A DNA stretch of 64,000 nt, from contig NC_069123.1 in the NCBI RefSeq assembly GCF_026914265.1, positions 48,430,949 to 48,494,948 of the forward strand, written 5' to 3'. The stretch is from Mya arenaria (Eukaryota; Mollusca; Bivalvia; Myida; Myidae). Positions 13,401-24,407 of this stretch are shown here, one piece after another; position 1 is the first letter of the stretch; every line of letters begins with the position of its first letter. A program made the translations under genes and the position numbers. Below the pieces are notes generated by a model. That model searched no databases. It saw nothing but the letters and a program-made list of their open reading frames with translations, and had not been told where the DNA came from.

Positions 13401-13589
13401 AAATAAAAAAGTGGACAAAACGTTCAATCTGTGGAGTGCAGCTTTAAAACAAGCAAGTGTAACATTTGTTTGTTTCAGGTACGTCGAGGTGCAGGTGTGC
13501 TTGAGACAAGCCGGAGGGTTGGAAAGGAGCTCTCCCGCAGAATTTACATGCTCTTCACATGCGACGACCCTGACTTCGTCATCAGATGA
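7474..13589 (+). CDS. EME1: Crossover junction endonuclease subunit EME1 (10 exons, 503 aa)
   Basis: Exons: 7474-7714, 7982-8160, 9592-9702, 10169-10342, 10702-10794, 11319-11437, 11563-11805, 12087-12270, 12903-12959, 13479-13589. All have GT/AG borders and consistent phase. EME1 partners MUS81 to cut replication-fork and Holliday-junction intermediates in the nucleus. Residues 1-140 are acidic, serine-rich and probably disordered. Residues 141-177 form a charged helix (KKAERAKQKQMKEVEKEMRK). An ERCC4-type fold follows (KVLVDTNVVNTCGLGVLILK, then VMWVRN, ISVVVLGVEQYF). The C-terminal helix-hairpin-helix part contains VSPDIAQAIIAVFPSPQML and VRRGAGVLETSRRVGKELSR, both close to vertebrate EME1. 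The ERCC4 part lacks an obvious ERKxxxD catalytic motif, as expected for the noncatalytic EME subunit. Exon 6 uses the acceptor before 11319; the alternative at 11306 breaks the frame. Confidence 0.92.
9699..9890 (+). repeat. Tandem duplication of the EME1 exon 3 donor site
   Basis: Starting at the true donor (CAG|GTAAGACAGC at 9700-9712), the first 190 bp of intron 3 repeat a degenerate unit of about 35-45 bp containing 'acaggtaagacagcctc' and 'acctgtatata'. Good donor-like copies occur near 9731, 9814 and 9848. Reading from the true donor into the intron reaches a stop within eight codons. Confidence 0.7.
12390..12640 (+). repeat. Fragment of modular 'gaccttgac' type repeat in EME1 intron 8
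   Basis: The segments 'gatgaaacctattgattttaaagtcat', 'caatgacttcaaacttag' and 'ggtcatgacc' are module pieces related to the dispersed repeats at 1140 and 41001. Boundaries are approximate. Confidence 0.5.
13086..13447. mobile_element. piggyBac-like miniature element in EME1 intron 9
   Basis: TTAA lies at both ends (13086 and 13444), followed inward by an imperfect inverted repeat: left TTAAAGTTGCTGTCTCACAG, right (other strand) TTAAAGCTGCACTCCACAG. The interior (for example 'ttttcgcaaaattggctcgttcca') recurs in a second copy at 25100-25522. There is no coding capacity. TTAA ends are the usual piggyBac target duplication; assignment rests on that and on the end symmetry. The right end lies 31 bp before the exon 10 acceptor. 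Confidence 0.7.
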
Positions 13590-13692
13590 CAGTGGAGAAT
13601 GATAGTGATTTTAATTTACATTAACATAACTTTTCACCATGCTGTTGTGATTTGTTTTATCATTTGCTTCAGATGTGAATTAAATTCTGTGC

Positions 13693-13698
13693 AATAAA
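13693..13698 (+). terminator. EME1 polyadenylation signal
   Basis: A canonical AATAAA about 105 bp after the EME1 stop codon, followed by a T-rich stretch, fits the mRNA 3' end. Confidence 0.6.
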
Positions 13699-13712
13699 TT
13701 CTTTATTCTACA

Positions 13713-13950
13713 GAGTGTTATATTCTATAGACACTATAACTATGTTGATGAACAAGAATTTTGCCAAGCCTGTTATACTGTACAGACATTATGATAATGT
13801 TGATGAACGAGATTGTTGTCGAGCCAGTAGCCGTGTTAAACTGTTCAGACATTATAACTACGTTGATGGACAAGATTATGGTTGAGCCAGTAACAGTGTT
13901 ATACTGTACAGACGCAATAACTATGTTGGTGTTTAAAATTATTGCCGAGC
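13713..13950 (+). repeat. Short tandem array, about 62-64 bp unit, just 3' of EME1
   Basis: The block 'gttatactgtacagacattataactatgttgatga' recurs at 13717, 13772, 13834 and 13898, separated by variable 'gccaagcc/gagccagtag' segments. It begins within 20 bp of the EME1 polyadenylation signal. It opens incidental reading frames on both strands that are not genes. Confidence 0.75.
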
Positions 13951-14530
13951 TTGTTGAGGTGATGGTGTCATATTTGACATAATAGCAATTCAGTGTATAT
14001 GTGTGTGTGTTTGTTACTTTCCATTTCAGCATGTCAGGGCTGTGACTTGGCCAATCATTTTAGAATAATATATATTGGCTTGTCTAGGCTGTAACTTGAA
14101 ACATGCATAGTTGTTTTTTTAAATAACTTCAATGTTCAATATGAGAAGCCAGAAAGTCCTGTGCAAGCCCCAGATCAATAGGTCAAAGATGACACTAAAA
14201 AGTATTTGGTCAAAATATTTTGTATTTTGGGTTTTCCTGACATTTATTTGAAATTATGTTAAAATCAGGCCAGTGGTTTCTGAGAAGATTTTCAAATTTT
14301 TCCTTTTAGTTGCCATGAACCACAGTTCTACATGGAACTACTTTCATTCAAGGAATCTGGAGGAGGACCACCCATAGAAAATTCCAGTGAAATTTTGTTT
14401 GGGATTGTTCCAGTGGTTTAGGAGGAGAAGTTGTTTGAAGGTTCTAAAGAAAATGTTTACAACTGACGACAGACAGTGATGGGCAGTCACCCGAGGACAA
14501 CGGCTCACCCAATTTTTTTCTTAGAAATAT

Positions 14531-15669
14531 ACAAGAGCTGTCACAGTATGTGATGAATGCCCCCCGAATGTGACATTGACCTTTGAACAATGTCAGTACA
14601 AAAAAGGGTAGAAAATAGCAATAAAAAGTCCATTATGTCTTACCAATAAGGCTGGTGCATTTGCAAGATCACAGTCATGGCTTTATGTTTAACCAAAATG
14701 GCATTTGGTGCATTTGCATGACCCCATTGCAATATGTCTAGTCAACATGACTGGCACATTGGCAAGACCACACGGCATTATGTCTAACCAACATGGCTGG
14801 TGCATTTGCAAGACTATATGGCATTATGTCTAACCAATATGGCTGGTGCATTTGTAAGACCACAGTTATGGCATGATGTCTAACCAACATGGCTGGTGCA
14901 TTTGATATAGCATATGGCATTATGTCTAACCAATATGGCGGGTGGCTTTGCACATGACATTATGTTTTACCAATTTAAATGAAGCTGGTTCATTTGCAAG
15001 ACCCCATTGCATTATGTCTAACCAACATGGCTGGTGCATTTGCAAGACCATATGGCATTATGTTTGTGCCATAGGAATGAAACCCTTCTTGCTGCAAATG
15101 CAGCATTGCCTTTGCGTGTCAAATACATATGGCAAGTTATTTTAGATTGCCTCTGAACATAAAAAATACCACCCAAATTTCACATGCAACACGCCATCTT
15201 GCTATGTCAAACACATGTGGCAAGTTAATTCAACATCTGTCCATACAGAGTAAGCTACAGCTCAGACAAGACCACCTACCGTATACTCTACGTCCGTATA
15301 TACAGCATTCCATAGTATTCAAACACTAAGTGTGACCTTGACCTTAGAGGTAGGGACACAGGTCTCGCACGCGACACCTCGTCTTGATATCTCAAACACA
15401 TGTGGCAAGTATTTTTAAAATGTCCATACATGAGAAAGTTACAGCCCAGACACGACCACCTTCACTCTATGTCCTTTCACCTTAAACCTAAAGGTAGGGA
15501 CATGGGTCTTGTACCGGACACATTGTCTTTATATGCCCAACACATGTGGCAAGTGATTTTAAAATCTTACATGAGAAAGTTACAGCGGGGACATGAGAAG
15601 TTGAGTGGGACACACGGACAGACGGGTGGACGGTGCATGTTTAATATGCCGACCTGAAGGGGCATAATT
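14531..15669 (+). repeat. Dispersed modular repeat, 'acaagagctgtcacag ... ggggcataat' type
   Basis: It starts 'acaagagctgtcacagtatg' with 'gaatgccccccgaatg', and ends with an 'acggacagacgggtggacgg' run and 'gacctgaaggggcataattt'. Inside, 14640-15070 holds about eight degenerate units of about 45 bp ('accaacatggctggtgcatttgcaagaccatatggcattatgtcta'-like, split here across copies). 15100-15600 holds larger modules with 'acacatgtggcaagt'. There is no coding potential. The ends resemble those of the 41001-42140 and 56505-58050 repeats, pointing to a common class. Confidence 0.75.
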
Positions 15670-17561
15670 TTTTTATCATCTAATTGCAGAGATACAAATT
15701 CAATAGGTTTGACTTTTTATTCAATATTTCAAAGAAACTAGAGCAACAAGTAACAATACTGAACAGTACAACATAGTTAATGATACAATGTTGTTTGATA
15801 TGACCCGAAATGCAAGATCTGATGAACATGTAATTCTTCCCATTTGTAACATGACTGTTATATGAAGATATGCAACCTTTCTTATAAAAATGTATGATAT
15901 TTACATAAATATCTATCACGATACTTTCACACACAACGTTGTACAAGTAACATGACACGAAATTGATCTACGCTTTTGAGATTCAGTTATGTATGACCAT
16001 GAATATACATGAGTTAGCACATGATATACACCGTTATGCAATTACATATGGTTTTGATATACAATGTTCTGCTGTAGGTTACAACTTACCCGACAATGTC
16101 AATTGTCAGTAATAAAATTATGTATACAAAACTACAAGTATCAGTGTACATTTTCGTAAAGTTTTATTTCATCAATGCTAGGTGTCTGTATCAGAAATAT
16201 GGTACTGAGATATGTAAACATAATACTTTTTATAAATATATACAATTTGTAAAAAGCTGTAAGACTCATAATTCCACAACCATGTGCATGGCAAAAATGT
16301 TACCTTTACCATTTATAAAGGGTAAAAACATCTATCACAACTGAAATATATTGGTTATTAGTAATATTTTGAACTACGGTATCTTTAAGTTGATTTCTTT
16401 TCCCCAAGTATAAAAGAGACCCTTCCTAGCTTTGTTTAAAGTGAGTACGGTAGAAAGGTTCATACAAGATTAAAATATATTTGTAATGCACAAAATGGTT
16501 TTGGCTTGAAAGATACATGTAAAGCAGCTCTAATCTAGCTGTTAAAGTTCACAACTTCAAGTAACAATGTCCTGAAATATCTGCATCATGATGAAGTCAT
16601 TAGTAAAACCTTGGAATAAATGCCATAGGCTGGAATGAAATGAAGCATTAAGTGTGACTGATTATAACTGCTTGGAGCCTGTAGCTGTAGAGATTATTAT
16701 CAAATCAATACAAATTACTTGCTTCTACATACATTCTGATAAAATGCAAAGTATTTTAGTGTGCAGAAAACTATTCAATAGCTGTATTTTTTCCTATGTT
16801 TTATTCAGAACACAAACATGGCTCTATAAAGTTAAACAGTTGTGTAAATAATAACTGCAACTCCCCTCATACTATCTCATTGTGAGCAGATTTATTGTAT
16901 AAACAGAATACTATCTGGCTTTAGTTTATAAATGCACTCTGTAGTATCCCATAAGCATAATTAATTTATATCAGATTTTATCAGAATGATTAATTGAAAT
17001 GATTTCATCAACACAATATTCACACATTTATAATGTTCAATTATATTTATGTATCTAAGCACAGTGCCAAGAATGAAAGTAACCTGAGTTTTGCTGCATT
17101 ATATTGAAATTCATCTGACCTATTTGGAGAGAGATTACTGATAGGATAGTATTTATAAGAAACTCAACATACACATTGGCTCCAACTTGATTGCAGTATG
17201 AGTCATTAATGACTACAGTTACAGTAAACTACATGAGAATATTCATGAACATATTGCAAATAACACAACATTTTATCACAATCAAACACAAGTGGATTTT
17301 GGTTTTTACATCTTTAACACAAACAATAACAGCTGACTAGAGTCACACTTGGTCCCTCCTACCACAAAAGGACAACATGAAATACTTAGATCAACGATGA
17401 GTGCATTGTCTTAACGTCTCCGCTTCCACTAAAAGGAGTTATTCTTCATGTGACCAAGAAGTAAGTTTGATTTATCAATATTAATGTTTAGAACCCTATT
17501 TCACTGTCAGATCATGTACGGCAGGCACTCATGAATGGTAGTTTGTCACATTGCATCCTGT
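15670..17561. other. AT-rich stretch, possibly 3' UTR of the MXRA7-like gene
   Basis: No exon or element recognised. Because the neighbouring minus-strand gene ends at 17562, part of this stretch is likely its 3' untranslated region; no polyadenylation site can be fixed. Confidence 0.35.
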
Positions 17562-20500
17562 TCACACATAAAGTCTCATCTGTTGTTGCAGGTCATCTCG
17601 TTTAGTTTCTCCAAACTTGTCATCGTTTTCCTCCATAAGTTTCAAGATATCCTCGATCTGTTTGCGCTGAATCTCTTGTTCTTTCTCCATCTCTTCTGCT
17701 GACAACTTCTGAAAAAACATGTCACAAAAATTGTTTTATAACATGAATCCCACTAGTGACTACTGCATCTAGGCATATATTTTTTTTTTTAAATTGGGAC
17801 ATTTTGTTGAATAGTCAAGTAGCCAAAAATGTGCTAATGTTCATGATAGGTCTCAAAGCAGATCAAATGCCCTGCTGTTTTATTCCATGTCCAACAAGGG
17901 GCATAACTTGGCAATGAATCATTATAGCCAGAGTTATGGGCCTTGCTATACAAATATTGAAACATGTAGATATGTCTCTGGTAACACATGGTAAGTTTCA
18001 TTTGAATATCTATTTCTAAAGCCGTTTTCTGAATTATGGCCTACAATGTAGGTAAACAGTGTCCGAAATTAACCTTTGTACCCTGGTAGCCAATGGGGCT
18101 ACAAACTGAGATTTCTGTAGCCCGAGCCAGATTTTCGTAGCCAGTAAGTTTACAGAAAAAAACATGGGGCATTTTTATGAGTACCTTATATGGTTATAGA
18201 CGAGGAATGATATGAACTGTTCATTATCTTATTCAATTAAAGATGCAAGTCTGGCAGTGGGTAGGTCCTGTCAACCTGTGTGATGTATCGTGTGTGGGTG
18301 GGTTGGGGGGGGGGGGGGGCTAGTTCTGTCAACCTGTGTTGCCAGTGGGTTGGGAAGTCGATGTAGGAGGGAGGGGGGGGGGAGAATAAATACTTCTGAT
18401 TGCAAGAAGAATGGGTCCGAAAGCCCGACCCGTGGGAACTGTAGAAAAAAGCCTCTGTTAACATATGTTGCTTGTGGTATAAGTTAATTTATAAGTACAC
18501 AAGATTTCACTGTTAGTGACAGGATCTTACTAAGGTCTTTTACACACGTTTCAGTAACTTCAAAATAAAAGTTTAATAAAAAAAATCAAATCTTCAGTAT
18601 CTCATTACATCAAAAGGAGTCTGAAGTTGATTTTCGTCACAATAATCACTTTCAAGCAGTGTAGTCTTGTTTGACAAGGGATATCACTGCTGCAGGAATT
18701 ATCCATACTGAGGAGAAATTATAAGTTGGTAAACGGTGTCGAGGTAAACATTCACCTGACAATTTTTTTAGTCATTAAGCCCGATGATTTAATCGCCAAT
18801 CGGGTTTCTTAAACTTTTAAGTTAAAGGGTTTTTTCTTAGCCCAGGTAATTTTTTCGTCACCTCTGGCAATCAGGCTACCATTAATTTCGCACACTGGGT
18901 AAAAGATTTGAAGAGCACCACATAATGATCCTGAGATTACAGATATGTTTGAAGCAACTGCGACTGACCTGGTGTTTGGATGCTACTCGTTGCCGTGCCT
19001 TCTTCACCTCACTCTGGATGTGCTCACAGTACTGAACTGGGTCTATTTCTGGTGCGTCTCCTCTTCCACCTGAATGTGCAACAGGCCCAAAACATAGGTC
19101 TTATAAAGTTTTAAAATTATAACAGTAATTGAGAAAATCTAATAAATCAGGAGTAATTTGATAGGAAAAGTATAAAAAGATATAGAAAAAAGTGTTTTTG
19201 CTTATTTCCTCATAAGCAGAGTTCCGCCACCGAAAATCTGACAATTTCTGAAGCTACAGTTCATGTTAAACTCTGTGCTAAATGAGCAAAGCGGAGGAAC
19301 TTGAAGGTTTTTCAGGGTCTAACTCGTTGAGTGTACACTGTACGTTGAGTGGTAAATCATACTTTCGTTTTCACGATCAGATACACATTGTGACAGTGAG
19401 CTCTCTTGGCGAGTGCCATTTCTATTACTAGATAAATCATTTTTTACACACACTGTCAAGTAATATAAGTGTAGTGGGTGGGTACAACGGCGAAACCAGT
19501 CAACTTCGGAGTTCGAATATTTATTTATAACGTTGTTGAATGAAACTAGGCACGTCTAAATAATAATTATATATGAAAGAACTTGAATATTTCAGCTCAA
19601 AGATAAGAGCAAATATTAAATAAATAAGTAACAACTGTTATAATTGCAGTCTTGACTTACGTCTATGGCGATTCAGAATGGAATGATTTATGTGTTTATG
19701 TAAATAAGGGCGCAGTCTGTACGAAAGTTCGTCGGACCTCGGCTCTCGCCGGTAATAAATGGCGAGGTCCGACAATCGCAGCTATATTGTAGGCCCGCTT
19801 GTCCGGCAATAATTTTTGGGGCAAAATGATTTAATAAATATGTGTCAAACGTGTATCTTGTTAATTTTATTAACTAACCTATGTTTACTTTATCAAACCA
19901 ACTTAATCAGGGCGTTTATTGACCCGAGCTCCCCGGGTTTTGAAGCATTCAAAATCGTAAATAACCCGAAAATGAAGCATCATAAATTTGTAATATTAAT
20001 CATTTCCAAGACATGATCTAAATATCTTTTTATCAATTAAAGTCAAGAGCAATTAACACCCGCAATGACAACTGATTATTGATCTGGAATCTAATCGGTT
20101 TCCATGTTAATTAGCAGCACTCAAACTCAATGACGTGATAACTCCGCCCATTATGCAAATTAATGGATACCTTCTGCTTTTTCACTTACTGACTTAGTAC
20201 GATGGTTTAAAAAACAACAATGCTTAAATATATTTTGTATTAGTTTTTTAAACCATGTCTTTATCAGTTTAAAAAATGTATATATGTATTAGTTTTTAAT
20301 AGAAAATCATGTACCTTGCAATGCCATCATACGACTGATGAAAACTATAATTAAGAAGTAAGACCATGTATTTAGAAAAACACGGACAATGACACTTGAA
20401 GATCTGATTTTGACTCTTGAAAATCAGATTTTAAGAGTCATTTACCATTGGGTTTAGACCCTGTTGAAAGCCCTGACTTTCACAAAAATGTACATAAAAT

Positions 20501-21235
20501 GTTTGGTCCTGCAAAAATTGGTCCGGTCCTGCAATGTAGACTGTATTGCAGGACCTCGAGTCCTTCAATGTGATAATGACTTTCGTACAGACTGAGGGCG
20601 TGTGCAATGAAGCGGGAAAAGGGGAAAAAGGGATTATGAACCAATCAATCACTCTCATAATATAGACAAACTTGCATAACCAGTATTTACGCTCTGACGC
20701 ACTAGGACATCGAAAGACATTGCCGGACAGTAACGCAAAGAGGACAATAACCACGTAGCACAACTAAACACGACGAGACAACAAATACACAAACAATACA
20801 AGACAATATACGAAATAGAAACATACCAAACACACAAACGGATAAAATACTGAAATATGCACCTTGCTACACAAGTGAATAATTAAGTAAAAGTTAAAAC
20901 AAATATTTATTCATCTTTTGGTTTTTGACGACAACAGGACTGGTGGACATTAATGGAGTTTAGGTGTTCCTTCAAAGAAAAGTGTCCTCGGTATTCAATA
21001 ATAAGACTAATTGATAGCATTATATATCAAATATGTCATTAAGTACTCATAATTTACCTTCATTTTCCTCTTCCTCCTCAGATTCCTGCTCAGTTTCCTG
21101 TCGTTTCGGCGTACCTACCGTCCATAGCCGATTAATATTGCGAAGCGAGTAGGCCATTGAAACTATTAAGGCAATAAGTGTTATTGGCATTGATAAATAG
21201 AAGGCTATATCCCTATTTTCCGTTAGAAATTCCAT
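17562..21235 (-). CDS. MXRA7-like single-pass membrane protein (3 exons, 141 aa)
   Basis: Exons on the minus strand: 21235-21058, 19069-18969, 17708-17562, with clean splice sites and matching phase. The start chosen is the ATG at 21235 (context ACAATGG); an in-frame ATG nine bases upstream is also possible. Residues about 10-31 form a hydrophobic segment (AFYLSMPITLIALIVSMAYS), giving a short lumenal N terminus. Residues 43-60 are glutamate-rich. The C-terminal 80 residues are helical and charged (SAEEMEKEQEIQRKQIEDIL), ending in KLMEENDDKFGET and then DLQQQMRLYV. The layout and the 'LM.EN...FG......QLRLY' ending resemble vertebrate MXRA7 as I recall it. The name is tentative: any small membrane protein with this tail could be meant. 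Function is unknown. Confidence 0.75.
18301..18382. repeat. G-rich simple sequence in MXRA7-like intron
   Basis: Two guanine runs (18307-18319 and 18369-18381) inside 'gtgggtgggttggg' type sequence could form a G-quadruplex on the plus strand, which is the non-template of no known gene here. Confidence 0.5.
19713..20594. mobile_element. DNA transposon with 16-bp inverted ends and 6-bp duplication (882 bp)
   Basis: Both ends read CAGTCTGTACGAAAGT inward, a perfect 16-bp inverted repeat, and AGGGCG directly abuts each end (19707-19712 and 20595-20600). The interior has an inverted 'cggacctcg ... cgaggtccg' pair near the left end and 'gcaggacctcgagtcc' near the right, but no transposase. The element lies in the first intron of the MXRA7-like gene. 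A 6-bp duplication is uncommon; I do not assign a superfamily. Confidence 0.8.
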
Positions 21236-24200
21236 TGTAAACAATGTAAATACTTTTTTAACTTTTATTCAGCAGATCGATTGTTATTAATAGATCTATC
21301 TGTAAAATTCGCAATATTTGAGTTATAACGTCGCGGATGAAAACGGTTGAACTGTTAAGAAGACAGCATATATATTTTTTTATATATATACCATGCAGTG
21401 AGACATACAGTAAACCAACTGAATAACGTATCAAATACTAACATCCCTGTATTTTGAACTGTATATACTACTTATACTTATCTGCGCTTTTATATTGATT
21501 TAGTGTGATCGGAAATGTCAGTAGTGCTTTTTGCTGTTATCTGGAAATCAGGAAAATAAGTGTTGCTGTACAACGAATCAATCACCAATTAACACCATTT
21601 CAAGTGTACACTGAACAGTACTGTTGTCCGAGTGAAGTCCCGCGCGTTTCCCGTGATGTCGCGCGCAGCTGGTTGAAGTGGTCGTCATAAGTTATCAGTT
21701 CATATCTAAGACCTAAGCGAAAGTGCGTATATCCTAATTGGCTTCATGTACATTGCCAAAGTTTCCGGTAGTAAATATTGACTGTAAAAGTTTGCACAAT
21801 AAAAGCGATTCGTAGCGACGAATCACATGGTTCATTTAATTTATTTTTATTTAATGTACACAATGCAATATAGAACTTTGCAATGATGGCTGATATATGT
21901 GCCTTTTGATTTCGAGTATGCATTTGACCTTCGTTTACTTTGGCTTTAGTATAATCTTCCTAGTGTCATTTGCGGTAAGTGTTTAAGACGATTTTGAGCC
22001 TTCGGAGTAATTAAGTGAGACTTGAAATGACAGATTTAAAATTAAGTGTAATGTCAATTTTAAGGTGAAACGGCGAAACAGTGTAATTCCGTGTTTTGGT
22101 TCAGTGTGAAAAAAGAAATAATGAGTTATCAACAAGTATATACTCCTATTACCTATATTCATTATTTCAGAACGGACTAACATGTGGATCATTCCAATGT
22201 GTCGGTAAGCTGAACGTTTTGGCAAAATTTAACACAAACTGTGTTCAATTTCAATGCTATACATGTATATAATAGTAAAGTAACGTTGAAAATTGTTTTG
22301 AATTTGTCTTCAAAAGTTTTCACTAACCATTCACAGAGAAGCGTAAGGCAAGCGAACCATATTGCTGTACAATGGATGACGCCAACGTGCCGTGTTGTTG
22401 TAGCCAAGTTGGAGACGTGCTGGATGTTCGTTGTCCCGAAAGCGGACTGACCACGCCCCGACCAAGCAGTGGGGTGAACCGTCCACAACCCGCCCTCCCC
22501 ATAGCAGGTATATAAGGGCTACCATGAGTAGATGCCAAGCATGCTTTGTTTTGTAACTGGACTGGGGACAGGCTCCAGATCCGCTGTAACTATGTCGGAC
22601 ATGACCGTGGGGAGAACCGTTCAAAACCCGCCCTCGCTGTAGCAGGTATGTAAGGGCTACCATGAGTAGTCGCCAAGCATGGCCGGTGTTGTTGTAACCG
22701 GATTTTGGTGACATGCTCTATATCCGCTGTCTAGATAGCGAACATGCATGACAGTGGGGCGAACCGCCCACAACCCGCCCTCGCTATAGCAGGTATTTAT
22801 AGATTAATCGCCGAGTATGCTTTGATGTGGTAGCCGGATTTTTGGGTATGTGATTGGGGATCAGTCCCCATACACGCGCATGCACAGGGGCTCAGGCCAA
22901 GCATGCACATACCGCTCTCTCGATCTGTAGCTGGTATAGGTACCTCATGTATTAATTAGATAATAATATTGCGCAAATACATTAACTGCGCAGTTATCCT
23001 TTTTAAACATCCACTGTCAGGCGCGTAGCTGACTGTAGGCAAATACGCAGTTGCGTAATGAAATTTTGACAGGTCGAAGTTTTTGTCACACCAAAAACCG
23101 GCCCCGAATTTGAAATAAAAAACAAAGGGGGTGGGGGGATGGCTTAACCCCTCCCACACCTACCCCCAAGGCATCGATCAGCGCAACCAAAATTGGCCAT
23201 AGCTACGCGCCTTACTTCATTAATATGCATTTGAACGGATTGACTGGTTGATGAATGCGTTGTTTTCCATTTCAGTTCTCCTCACATTTCGACTAGCCAC
23301 ACTGTGTCTGGAATGATCACTATGTTTGACATATATTATTTATCAATTGTACAGACGTTTTGTTTTTCATAAAACTAAATTCACAAGTATTTTGTTTTCT
23401 TAACAATTAAGTGCTGTTCAGTCTGTTTCCTTTTCAGTGAGGTTTATTGTAACTTGAAGAGATATTAATTCAATCATTTACTATATATAGTAAGCTAAGT
23501 CATCCTCCTCTGTTTGTGTTTGAAAAGTTTTCGAATGTTGTAAACAGCAATGTAATACTACATTTACTATATTGACCAAAGATAGGTAGAACGAAATCAG
23601 TCTAAGGCGAACGTACTATGGATGACGGGAAAAACAAACACGTACGTAGATTGAATGAAAAAAGGCATTTATTCAAATGCCATAAAAGGGTTATAAAATT
23701 ATTTTATGGTTGTAACGTTTTTTACCAAGAGATCATATCTGATCCTTAGTTTTTAAGAGCAAAATGGCTAGAACGGGGAACGAATGCTACGTTGAATAAA
23801 GCAGCAAATCCGAGTACACGAACGGTAAAATATTGTATTTGTTACCTTTACATTCATCAACAAAGTAATCAGCACTGGAAACTATAGTGATATGTATGAT
23901 AGGAAGGAATGAGAAAATAATGATTTAAATAACTCTTATCACAATTTTACAAATATTAATGTTTTTCAACGTGACTAAAAACGTTGAAGTGGTTACAATA
24001 ACTTAATTGTTTAAGGAAAATGTCTACTTTATGTGAATAAAAAGTTCGATGAAAAATAACATATACAACGCTGTTTTCGTAACAATGAAAACACATGATC
24101 CCAGTCAAAAAACATACCAAGCAACACTTTCATGTTCATCTACCCAATAATATTAAAACCCCGCAATGGAGTACTTATTTTAAAACACATAGTAGTATTA

Positions 24201-24407
24201 GGTTTTAGCAAAAAACTCTGCAGGCACTATTTAAAACGTAATCATAATTAATCCAGTACTACCGGACCCAACTGACGAACACTCTTGGAATCGCTACTGC
24301 GTATTAATTAGATTGATGGTTCCATTGCAAGATCAGACATTTCATCCATCTAAGTCCTGAAAGAGCACGTTTACGCTAGGGCATGACCTCACGAGGAAGT
24401 AAAGCCT
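21236..24407. other. Intergenic stretch with GC-richer degenerate tandem repeats
   Basis: This is the head side of the MXRA7-like gene and the tail side of the cadherin gene. From about 22420 to 22830 three degenerate copies of a unit of about 145 bp are visible, each with 'gtggggcgaaccg.ccacaacccgccctcgc.atagcaggtat' style sequence and 'ggctaccatgagtag.cgccaagcatg'. Open frames crossing them on the minus strand look repeat-derived. From 22830 to 24400 I see nothing coding. The AT-rich part directly upstream of 21235 is the likely MXRA7-like promoter side. Confidence 0.5.

Noticed and set aside
22331-22714. 127-codon minus-strand frame
   Set aside because: Crosses the degenerate 145-bp tandem block; sequence repeats with the unit and has no domain.
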